Assembly (NCBI GenBank): GCA_023627715.1
Contig: JAMAHW010000014.1
Location: 62,001-126,000 of the forward strand
Length of the DNA: 64,000 nt
Source: Periconia sp. R9002
Lineage: Eukaryota; Ascomycota; Dothideomycetes; Pleosporales; Periconiaceae
Direction of reading: 5' to 3'
The translations under genes were made by a program, and so were the position numbers. This document shows, in pieces, positions 11,090 through 20,686 of this stretch. Numbering within the stretch: the stretch's first letter is position 1; the number at the start of each line of letters is the position of its first letter. The notes beneath the pieces are model-generated. The model had not been told where the DNA came from. It did not search any database and saw only the letters and a program-made list of their open reading frames with translations.

Positions 11090-11405
11090 AATTCGCAGCA
11101 CAAAATATAGAAGGGAATCCCAGGGAAGATGAGAATCTCACAGAAAGATTGACGACAAGGGTACTGTGTAGCGGGCGGGGGTGGAGTTGGGGATGCGGCG
11201 GTTGGGTGAGGTTCGAAAAATGATGCGGGTAGATAGAAGCTCGCCGCTGGTAGCGCGTCTTGGCGCCCGCGCGGGTGCACGTGCCAGCTGCTCCCAAAAT
11301 TTCGGCGCATCATCTTCCTGCTGGCCTCGTCAACAATAGCTCCAACCTCATCTCCTACTCTGCCATCAAGTTATTGAGTTATTGTTTTCCCATCCACCAC
11401 CCAAC
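11090..11405. promoter_or_regulatory. Divergent promoter SF3B4/TOM7
   Basis: 316 bp between two start codons facing away from each other. Contains a CACGTG palindrome at 11278-11283 (context GGTGCACGTGCC), a variant of the element found upstream of EPL1 and LYS9/SEC15. Pyrimidine-rich tracts precede the TOM7 ATG. Confidence 0.55.
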
Positions 11406-11681
11406 ATGTTCCAACTCTCAGAAGAATCCAAGGTACGCACGACCCATGACGCAGCTATGAGAGCGGTTCTGATTGCCCCCTAGGAGCGCATTACGCGCAT
11501 CATCGACGTCTCCCGCGTTGCGATACACTATGGCTACCTGCCATTGATTCTCTATCTCGGATACTCTCGCAGCGAGCCCAAGCCATCGCTCATCCGGTAA
11601 GCAATAAATACCCGGTAGATGCAGAACTACGAGAAACCGGTGAATGCTGACCGCCTCAGACTTTTCTCTCCTCTTGCGTAA
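11406..11681 (+). CDS. TOM7: Mitochondrial import receptor subunit Tom7
   Basis: Small tail-anchored subunit of the outer-membrane TOM translocase that modulates its assembly. Three small exons, 11406-11432, 11484-11596 and 11660-11681, give 53 aa, the family's usual size, so the gene is invisible to simple ORF searches. Introns are 51 nt (GTACGC...CTAG) and 63 nt (GTAAGC, branch GCTGACC, CAG). The product starts [20 protein letters not shown], continues with the family's single membrane segment ([15 protein letters not shown]) and ends PSLIRLFSPLA, matching Tom7 along its whole length. Confidence 0.94.
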
Positions 11682-12820
11682 CCATCCTCTTTGTACATGG
11701 CAAACGAAGTTCGAGTGGGCGATGGACAAAGCCCGTTGTATAACATGACCATAATCAGGCGCACTGGGTATTTTAGGACATGGAATAGAAAAGGGGCAGG
11801 CCGGGTGTTTGGGCCGTGCCGTGTAGCTTAATAAAGTGCTTCTCCGCTCTGTACAGCTCGTGGGTACGCGATACCATACCTGGCTGGCTTGCAAACGGGG
11901 CAAATGTTGGGGGAAGGGAGCCGAGAATATGTATCAAAGTGTACAATACGGGAGAGATAAATGAAACCGAAAAGGTCGGCGGGCAAACATAGGCCGAGCT
12001 GATAAAGAAGGAAGACCAAGTCCGAATCAAGATGGGCAGATGTTGCACATGCGTGACATTATTTGCTCTCAGTGATGGCCGTAGCATGTCGGACTGGACT
12101 GCAAGGGAAGCGAGGGATGTTGGCGCACCCCGCGAACGCCAGGCACCCAAAGGGGATTTGACATGGGGATATGGACACATGGAGGGAACCCGAAAGGCAG
12201 AAAGGCAGCATGGAGTCGTTGATGTACAAATACCAATACGGCCCAAGAGGCTGCGGGTGCCGCTGACGTAAAGCCAATGGCGTTTACGGGGACGCCCACG
12301 TGTAGTCGGACCAGCCAATTGCGCGTCTGCAACCGGTGGGCTACCTGGTCTGTCACGACAACATCAAAATTATCCACCCACGGCCACTCAACCCTGAGGC
12401 GTGGGCCAGCCGAAGCCTAGACAATGGCCGCGATGAATTGCGCCAGCTCTGTGGCATCGGTGAGGGCTGAGACCCATGCCCCAGGTCAAGGTTCCCAACT
12501 CCAGCTCCACCTCTACTTACTTGATCCTCCACCAGTCCACCCGTAGACATCAGCTTGGACCCTCTTCCTTCCCAGTGCTCAGTGCTGAGTGCAGTGCCCC
12601 CACGCCTCTCTCTCTCTCTCTCACCCTCCCCGCCTTAGCCCCTTCGCATCTCGATATAGGTAGCTCTCTTCCCATCATGCATGCCTGCTTCTACATAGTA
12701 CTTGATCTGTGACCTCATGCTTCATCCCGCCCTCCCACTAGAATGACCCGTCGGCTTCCATCTCTCAGCCTCCCAATCCCTTGATATTCCGAATAATTCA
12801 AAAAATACCGCTGTATCAAA
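11682..12820. other. Intergenic region, 1.1 kb
   Basis: 3' flank of TOM7 and promoter of the next gene. Holds a CACGTG at 12297-12302 and a (CT)n tract at about 12606-12622 in the pyrimidine-rich region before the ATG at 12821. Several overlapping open frames on both strands look like by-products of G+C-rich sequence. No gene supported. Confidence 0.5.
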
Positions 12821-15093
12821 ATGGCCGTCCCCAGTATCGGAGACATTCTAATGCTCTCTCAAACAGCATGGAAAATCGGACGGGCCTTCACCGCGGGTCG
12901 AGCAAAGGCTCCGGCCGAGTTCCATGAAATCGAGCTTCAAATCAACAGCTTAGCCAAAGCATTGAAGCTTCTCGCCGAAACCTTGTTTTCCGAAGAAGCC
13001 GATGTGTTGAAAGACGCCCAGCAGGGCACCCAGGACGGCTTTGCAACCATTCTGAATTCCTGCCAGCAATCCATTGAAGATTTGGATTCCTTGATGGATC
13101 AATACCAAGTGATCAAAAAGACCAGAACCACTGGCGGATTCACTGTCGAAAGATCATGGAGTGACATGGTCCTGGCACAATATCAGACCATGATGTGGAC
13201 AACCGAAGGCGGCAATATCAACCATCTCTTGCATCTTCTCAAAATGCACACCCACATGATCTCTCTCGTGAGACAAGCACTCCAAAGGCAAGACTATACC
13301 TTCGCGACAACTTCACCCACATGACTAATGCTGCTACAGCCAAGATTTGTCCCATTTGGAGAGCGTCGTCACGCCAATGGCTGAGCAGGTCAACGGTATC
13401 CATCACAGGACCGGCACACTCAGCCAGGAACTTGACAAGGCAAATCGTATTGTTCAAGCCATCGCAAATCAATCCTCTCATTCCCTTTCAAACGGACCAG
13501 CGCCATCAATGGAAGATATGCCTAAGGAGAACCCATCTCCCCAAGAACCATTCTCTGCTCAACAGTTCCTTCCTCAGCGACCCAGCCCCAAGTCATCACG
13601 TTCGGGGACCCCACCCTCTTCAAGAACAGTAAAAGCACCTTACTCACCATTGATGGACAACGGCCATAGCGCATCACGTCCAAGGTCTCCCAGCCAAGAA
13701 TCGACTGTCAGGACCGAGTTGACCAGCAGACGAACCTCAACCACCTACATCCCTTCCGATGACGATGAAGACTCGGGTACAGAGTTAGATGATAGCTCTT
13801 CTCACTTTGGGTATCTAACTTCGTATCATGAGTCTGTGAACCAGACATCTTCCAAGAAAGACTCTGGTTTAAGGGAGTCGTATACAAGACCAGATTCATG
13901 TACTCTCTCGCCCAGATTAATCCAACCAGCAATGACAATGGAGCTACCACCGCCATTGGAAATTGAAGAAGGCATGTCAGATCTCGATATACACCCAGCA
14001 ATTCGCAATGAAATATCGCATCGACACCGAAGTTCGACTACAGCCAGTCAGAGACTTCGATTCGAGAAAGCTGCGTTTGCTCATTCTGCCATATTATGCG
14101 ATGTGTAGGTTGCCTCATCTTGTCTTCAAACAACCACAGCTGATGTCCATGTAACAGGTCCGGCGTTTCCGTTGAGTACGCACAGAAAGTTTCCGACGAT
14201 GATCGTGATGTCGAAATGATCGAAGCATGCCAGAATTGCCGTATTTGCGTTGTACGCAAGCGTGAGGCTTTCTCAGATGCACGAGATGACATACAACTCA
14301 TGACATCTATCTGGGCCCTGAGCGATGATGACACAGTACGGTTGGAGTTGAAAATGGCCGACGGTGAAATGTACGTGCCATACACGAGCTATTTCAGCTC
14401 GGAGAAGGTCAGCTTGACCGTGCCATGCGAGCTCAAATTCCACGACGTGCAATACGGCCAGCGAGTCCTAAGGACCGCAAAAACAACATGGATCAACTAC
14501 GTTTTTGATTCTGCTCAAGGTGAGCAAGCCCCACCGACCAATTCTTCCGATCCCGTACTAATAGGTGTGAAGCTGCTACATTATTCCAGAACGAGCTTAT
14601 GGGACGGACGTTACTCGCCACATTCCGCACATCCCAAACCCTCCGTATCCACGAGGGCATCAGCGGCGCCTTCTCCTACGCCGAGCAAATGTGCGGCATG
14701 GAAAACCTACGCATCTGGGAAGACGAAGAAACCCTCGCCATCATCGCCCTCATCCACTTCTCGCCGCAATTCCGAAAAGGCTATCTCGCCTTCTACCTCA
14801 ACTCGTCCAACAACCCCATCAAGGTCAAAGACGAAGGCGGCAGGCTGGTCAAAGTGAAGGGTCTGCGCGTGCCGCTCGAGAAGGCGGCGTTGAGGAAAGA
14901 TAGTATCGTCGCCGGCGACGCGGCCGAGGGGAAGAGCAAGGGGAAGAAGTCGGAGGGTTTTGATAGGAAGAAGTTTGTTACCGGCGCGAGGATTGAGTTT
15001 GCTAGTGAGATTGAGAAGAGGAATTTTATCCGGCTGGTTTGGGATGTGCAGGAGAATATGAGGGAGTTGCCTTCTTTGTCTGGAGTCAACTAG
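12821..15093 (+). CDS. Fungal conserved protein of unknown function, 704 aa
   Basis: Not assigned to a named gene. Exons 12821-13287, 13340-14104, 14158-14519 and 14573-15093; phases agree at all three junctions. The first intron (13288-13339, 52 nt) appears to start with GC (AAAG/GCAAGA...ACTAAT...ACAG); no GT donor gives a compatible phase. The second is GTAGGT...ACAG (53 nt); the third is GTGAGC with ACTAAT and the acceptor GAAG (53 nt). Residues 1-155 form the helical head seen at the start of many fungal STAND/NACHT-like and signalling proteins (PSIGDILMLSQTAWKIGRAF), but no NTPase domain follows. About 200-390 is Ser/Pro-rich and acidic, probably disordered. The C-terminal 300 residues (FQNELMGRTLLATFRTSQ; AEQMCGMENLRIW) look like a folded, possibly PH-like, domain with a basic loop. 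Domain names are from memory of similar proteins and need a profile search. Confidence 0.75.
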
Positions 15094-16090
15094 GCGGATG
15101 AGTTGGTTGGTTGGTGAAGGACGTAATGAGGTTTTTTTTTACCCTATATTAAACGTACTCGTTGATGCAGTAGTTATTGTATTAATATTGGGCGGTTCTT
15201 GTCAACATTGGTGGAGACTGTAAGAGCTGTAGAATCTAATCCGTGTATCCATATCGCATATCGTACATGTGTTTGTTTGCACGTTTGACTATGGCTCGTG
15301 GCACGGTATCCAGTTTTGTTGGTGGTGTTGTCCCATGCAAAGCTTGGTGGCCACATTGAAAGTCCTGAATCTCCTGTTTAAGAACTTTTTTAGACCTTAT
15401 AGTCAATGAGCTACCATTTAGACGACATGGGTTGTTGTCAATATGTTTGCTAGTATAGTACACTATGCGGTCACATACATGAATCATGGCTATGTCGTTA
15501 CGCCTGTGATTTTCTACTATGTTCATACCGCGAATGATCCAATTACACTGCGACGATAAGCTTCACATTTTTCATGCTTATGCCATTGATCATATTCAGT
15601 CAGAGTCGGCCATTCAATCTGAAGATCACCCATATTTACTATCAAAAAACAACTGGAAACTTGTTGTATAAGGACTGACCTCAGATATTTGATTAATGTG
15701 GAATTTGAGCTTCTGAAGGTGATCAGATAGAAATAGAATGTAATATTCTGAGATGAACGAAGATAGGAAAATCGGATATAAGCTTCGAGAATCGAATCGA
15801 GAGAAAGAAAAAAAAACATAGGAAATAACGAAGTGGAGAGCAAAAGGACATAGGAAACAAAAAGGCTAAAAGAGCACGAAAGAAAAAGAAGACGCTAAAC
15901 GAAACACAACCGCAAGCAGCGGCGATTCCAAAAACGCCCTTGCCGAGATGCCGGAAATACCACCACCTTCACCACCCGCCGTTCCAACCCATTCAACCCA
16001 TCCAACAAATGAAATAATGCCCGGTCGGCACGGTGTAGTAGTCGTTCCACTCTCATGAACTCTCCCAATTCATCCCTCCCCCATCCTATC
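15094..16090. other. Intergenic region, 1.0 kb
   Basis: 3' flanks of two convergent genes plus A/T-rich sequence. The minus strand has an open stretch that includes MGDLQIEWPTLTEYDQWHK (15523-15634) and another at 15236-15526 in a different frame; both look weakly protein-like but match nothing I know and cannot be joined by a normal intron. 15794-15910 is purine-rich. No gene is claimed. Confidence 0.4.
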
Positions 16091-16517
16091 CTAGGAAAAG
16101 CTTACGAACTTCGGGTCCCTCGGCACACCGTCAGGCCCGATATTGTTGTTTTTGAAACGGTTCTGCATGTAGATTCGTCTGGCTTCATCAAAGTCCACGC
16201 CCCGCCGTTTCATGATGGTCTGTACCTCGCGCTTCCCCGCATCGTCGAGTCCTTGGCGAGAGTCGCCAGCTTCGACATTTGCACTGAGATCAAAGGCGGA
16301 AGACGAGAGGCCGGCTTCTATGTCGTCGCGGAAAGAAGTGGGGAGACGCGTGTAGATGGGTTCTGGGATAGGGAGGAGGTGCAGCCAGCGTTGACGGGTG
16401 AAGTATAGAACTAACGTGATAAATTAGCGTACAGTAAAACTTGGAATAAGATAGCTACAACTTACCGGTTGCGAAGACAAGAGCACAGAAGCTGATGGAG
16501 TAGAGTACGTAGCCCAT
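16091..16517 (-). CDS. UPF0357/DUF2015 family small membrane-anchored protein
   Basis: Function unknown; the family is conserved in fungi. Exon 1 16517-16466 and exon 2 16410-16091 (123 aa) flank a 55-nt intron with GTAAGT, CGCTAAT and TTAG. The N-terminus MGYVLYSISFCALVFATVLYF is a signal anchor, followed by HLLPIPEPIYTRLPTSF, FDLSANVEAGDSRQGLDD and the end GPDGVPRDPKFVSFS, the hallmark of the family. The single N-terminal membrane segment suggests an ER or mitochondrial membrane location; that is inference. Confidence 0.85.
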
Positions 16518-16956
16518 GATTATAAAGGTTAGAGGGAGTGGCGCAGGAGAGTGAGTTTCGGGTCACGATATACAGAAGAGAAAGGGACGGCAATGAAAGA
16601 AAGGTTTGAACAGTAGAAGAATAAATAGAGCAGTGGTATCCGGCAAGATTAGCACGCGCCCTTGCTCTAGTGCGAGCGCGAAGTGTCGATGGACAGCAAC
16701 CTGGTGGAGGATGATGATGATACTAAGTTGAGCAGCACCGCCGCCAGGGACAAGCCACTACATCCCCGATCATTCCGGAACTGCGGAGGCGTCGTGTCGT
16801 CGCTGTCCGTGCCCGTGCAGGCCCCTATCGGCATCATCGTTTCTCCGATCCGCTAACCCGGATACGGTAATGCAGACGAATATTGCAACTGCCACACCAA
16901 AGTTCGCGGAGCATCTTGAACGACCCGTCGGTAGATACACAGCAAACACCGTTAAA
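16518..16956. other. Divergent promoter region, UPF0357 gene / eL28
   Basis: 439 bp between divergent start codons. A TATAAA-like sequence (ATTATAAAGG) sits just upstream of the UPF0357 ATG. No coding signal and no CACGTG seen. Confidence 0.5.
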
Positions 16957-17777
16957 ATGGCCACCTTCTCGTCCGATTTGATCTGGGAAATTACCCGTGA
17001 GTGCGACCGCGACCTTTACGCCTGGATCGGAGGAATTTGAGGGATTTGGGAACCCGGAGGGACAGCTATGGACTTTTAGAGATGGAGGCTGATGGATATA
17101 TGTGTATACAGGCGGCAACAGTGCCACACTCGTCAAGAGGACTCAGGCTGGCGGTGTCTCGTTCTCGCGCGACCAGCTCAACTTGAGGAACAAGTACTCT
17201 CGCAAGGTAGATCGAGCCAAGAAAAATATTAGGGTCAATGGCTAACGAAAGCAGTACGAGGGTCTTGTCGCCGACAAGGTACGCACACTTCCACGAGGAT
17301 GTCTATCTGTTAAAGGAGGAGAAAGAGAAGCACAAGTGAACAGAGAAGAGAGAGAATGAATGGAGCTGACTATGGCACAATAGGCCATCGGTGTCCAGCC
17401 CGGTGAGGAGGGTGGTGTTGTCCTTCTCACCAAGAAGGCCGACAAGGCTCACCAGCCCGCTTCCCACATCCAGAGCGCCAGCATCCCCGCCAAGCGATCG
17501 ACCCGCAAGTACGTACCTGACCATATCCCATTGGTATTCATAGGAACTTGTCTCTATGATCACGATCTACCAAGGAAACGAACCCAACCAGTTCGACTAA
17601 CGCCTCCACAGGACCTACGCCGCTATCGTCAACTCGACCGCTGGCCGCAACTACCGCTCCGACCTCCGCGCCGATGCCGTCGCCCGCGCGTCCGCTATCC
17701 GCAAGTCCCAGAAGCCCGTGAAGGCCGACAAGCCCGCCAAACTCAGGGGCAGCAAGAAGGCGAAGGCTGAGGCTTAG
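16957..17777 (+). CDS. RPL28: 60S ribosomal protein eL28
   Basis: Structural protein of the cytosolic large ribosomal subunit (eL28, Ribosomal_L28e family; not yeast Rpl28, which is uL15). Five exons: 16957-16996, 17112-17206, 17255-17278, 17384-17508 and 17612-17777 (149 aa). Introns are 48-115 nt with GTGAGT, GTAGAT, GTACGC and GTACGT donors and AG acceptors; exon 3 is only 24 nt. The product begins MATFSSDLIWEITRGNSATL, contains FSRDQLNLRNKYSRKYEGLV and AIGVQPGEEGGVVLLTKK, and ends in a Lys/Ala-rich tail. Many introns near the 5' end are normal for fungal ribosomal protein genes. Strong codon bias toward C in the third position agrees with high expression. Confidence 0.95.
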
Positions 17778-18214
17778 ATGGATTGACTAGGAGGGGAGGA
17801 CATTTGACGCATGGTGATGAGGCAATGGAGTTCTTTTACTTGGGTTCCTTTTAGCTATGAGAAATCAAATGGATGCATATATCCGAACCAGCTTTTCAAC
17901 AAAAATGAAAAGCTGAGCAAAGGAAAAAAAGAATTACATGTTCAAACAAGTACTGGTCGTTGATTTTGTTATGTTGTGACGCTTCCATATGGCAAGATTG
18001 CATGTAAAGCATCGAATTCCGTGGACTAAATCCAAAACCAGAAATCAGTGATATCCCCATGTTACCTTCCTGCTGGTTATATGCTAAAAGGAGTACATCG
18101 TGTACATTTGACAACACGATAAGGTCCAAAGTTATTAATATCCAGTTCTTGTTAACAAAATCCCGAAATTGATGCCATGTGTAAAGTGAGATCGATCTTT
18201 ATTCTTTTACGACG
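17778..18214. other. Convergent 3' flanks
   Basis: 437 bp between the eL28 stop and the stop of the minus-strand membrane-protein gene. A/T-rich, consistent with 3' UTRs; nothing else seen. Confidence 0.5.
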
Positions 18215-20194
18215 CTATGGAGACATCCGTTCCTCAACAAGTCCTCTCCTTCTCCTAACCTCCAACTTCTCATCACACACGACCCTCAATCCAACATCCG
18301 CACCTTTCCTCCCCCTCCCCCCATACAACTCCTTCTCCAGATCTCGCACGTTAGATTGAATAAGTGATGATGCGTTAAGTCCCGTTTCTCTATGCGCCGC
18401 CTCTGTCAGCGCAAACATAGCTCGGAGCTCTGTGAGCCTGAACCCGCTTTGTACGATGTGGCTGTTGAATTGGGCGTCCTGCCAGAGCGCATACATGGAG
18501 AGACCCCATATGAATTGAGCCATCACAAAGATGGCGGCGATCATGGTGGAGAAGCCCCAGACGTAGGTTGGGTCTTGAGTGTCTGGTATGCAGCGAGTTG
18601 ATTCGTATCTACAGACGAAGGGGGAATTGGAAGTCAGCTGATGGTTCCAGTTGCGCGTATGAGGTGTTGTATAGCATTGATGACAGGAAATAATCTTCTG
18701 TCTTTTTTACGTACATTTGATCGTATTTGTAGCCTTGGTTGCCAAGACAGTAGCCGGTCGCGAAGGAGATGTTATAGACGGAATTGCTGATACCGTTGAT
18801 AGTGATGGGGTAGGTTTGGTTACCTGGATGTTGTTAGTCCGAGCGATGACTATGAAATAGCGCAAGAATGTTGACAAATAGGGTGAAGGCTTACACTGTT
18901 GCGGCTTGCCTCGCAAGTCAACGACTTGTGATTGCCCGTTGTAATTGAAGTTGCCTGGGAAAAGTCAGATTGGGGTGCATGCGGAAAGTTGCCGTTATAC
19001 ATACAGTCCCAATAGCCACGGTCGCCTCTTGACCATCTCCATTCATCGGGCGTTAGAATTGATCCGTTCGGTGCTTTGCAGTTACCTGCATTTTTATGGT
19101 CATTCCACGTACACTCGCGAGTCCAAGCAGCCGCACATGCATGGACTGAGTAGCTACTCACATAAATTTTGCAGATCAGCCTTTCTTTGCCCCCAATTAG
19201 CCAATTGTGTACTCGCTTCGCAAGTCGGCTTCTCCAGAGACAAACTTGGGAAGCGAGTCACTACGTTCCCCAACTGGAGATCGCTGGCCGGCATGATGTC
19301 GTTTTGTCCAACACTTACAAAGGCAACCGTGCGACTGTCGTAGCCCGCCATTGCACTTAGAAACGGAGGTATCGCCAGAACATGTCCAGTGGATAAGAGC
19401 ATGTAGAAGAACAAGCACCACGTTCGCTTGCTGCGTGTCCGAAAGAGCTCAACCAGCAATGTCCAGGCCGTGTTCAGGCTGGCACCCTCGATAGTGAGAC
19501 GCATAAATGTGCGAAATGGCGCAGGGTGTCGTTCAATGAGTCGTAGTATCGCGTCAGAGAAGACGGCATAAGACAGCACCCACGCGCAGAATTGCACACC
19601 ACGTCCCATAACCAAGTCCCACGCAGCATCGATGATCTTCGCCTGTGAAAAGGAAAGGCGCCCATAAGTTCTATCCAGCACAAACAAGGCTTCGACGCCT
19701 TTGGCTGTGGCATTCACCGCTTGTCCGAATACGATGTCATTGCCGCAGCCCTGGATTTTCGTGGAGAACGCTTCATAGAACAGGAGGAACTCTCGTCGAA
19801 GCAGAGACCCTACTACGAAGAACGGCGCAATGCTAAACGCCAATAGAGCGAGCAAAGCAATGACTTGCTTCTTGGTGAATAGCACACTCAGCCATTCATC
19901 GCGCTTCCAGCCACTCAGAGTCCATGCTCGCGGTGTCGTTGCGAAAGGGGAAACTGGTTCGTTTTCTGTTGCCGAACAATCGGTGAAAGACCGAACGAGG
20001 CGAGCCGTCGATTCTCCCTTCTTGCCGTAATCATTAACCAATTGGTTGTCTGAATGTATTGGAGAATAAGGCGGCAATGAGCCATTCATCGATTGCGCAT
20101 CGATGGACACAGTCTTGATCACATTCATTAAAGCGATGCGCAGAATGTTCAGCGTCACAAAGGAAGAGGTTAAACGGGAAGGACAAAGCTTCAA
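18215..20194 (-). CDS. Unknown fungal multipass membrane protein with Cys-rich external region
   Basis: Not recognised. My model has five exons: 20194-19213, 19145-19005, 18954-18895, 18823-18715 and 18608-18215 (561 aa); phases close at every junction. The first intron (19146-19212, GTACAC...CTCAG) is the weakest call; a start at a later ATG (20128 or so) is possible. The N-terminal 100 residues are polar. Hydrophobic segments follow at VIALLALLAFSIAPFFVVGS, QFCAWVLSYAVFSDAIL and CLFFYMLLSTGHVLAIPPF. Then comes a loop with several cysteines (CTWNDHKN..CKAPNGS..QC..CLGNQG..RC) and possible N-glycosylation sites (NQT, NIS), and a last membrane segment (GFSTMIAAIFVMAQFIWGL). The topology suggests a plasma-membrane or secretory-pathway protein with a disulfide-bonded external loop near the C-terminus. 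Function unknown. Confidence 0.7.
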
Positions 20195-20686
20195 TTTGTT
20201 CCGACACCTGGGCTTGGCATTAAAAACAATCTACGATTATGGCCCTATACAAGAGTTACTTTACCAATCTAGTGTTTAGGGCAAGGGGTAAGCATCCTTC
20301 GTCTAGTTAGTGTTATGCTGCGCCCCCTTCTGCCGCGTCCCCTCCATGCCATTTAAATAGACTAAACTTCGATAATTATTACAGGGTTCCTTTTAGTCTT
20401 GTTTTTCCGGCTCTTGCAGTCACTTGCCGTATTTGAGAGTGTTCTCCCTTCTTTATTTGCAAATTTGTAAAGTCATATTAGTCGAGAGTATTTGTATGGC
20501 GGTGCTTAGGTTTAGCTACTCGAGGCGATAGTGCCACAGATATATTTCCATTCAAGGTGTGGACATGTTTAAGAAGAACACGCCACAAGAAGCTCTTGAT
20601 ATTAGTTGTTGATATTGTCCTAAAACCGGTTAAGTAGACGTGTTACACGCATCCCAGACTACTGGGCAGAACACACATCGTGACAT
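20195..20686. other. Promoter region of the membrane-protein gene and 3' flank of VPS18
   Basis: 492 bp, A/T-rich, between two minus-strand genes. No coding signal or known element seen. Confidence 0.5.

Noticed and set aside
15236..15843. Two minus-strand open frames with protein-like stretches (MGDLQIEWPTLTEYDQWHK and a second frame)
   Set aside because: They lie in different frames and the only GT...AG between them is about 24 nt, too short for an intron. The sequence is A/T-rich and matches no family I know. Possibly a relic, but not supportable.
19146..19161. A 16-nt intron (GTGAGT...CTCAG) at the end of the first exon of the membrane-protein gene
   Set aside because: Far below any workable intron size. 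A 67-nt intron from a GTACAC donor to the same acceptor keeps the phase, although it remains the least certain junction in the model.
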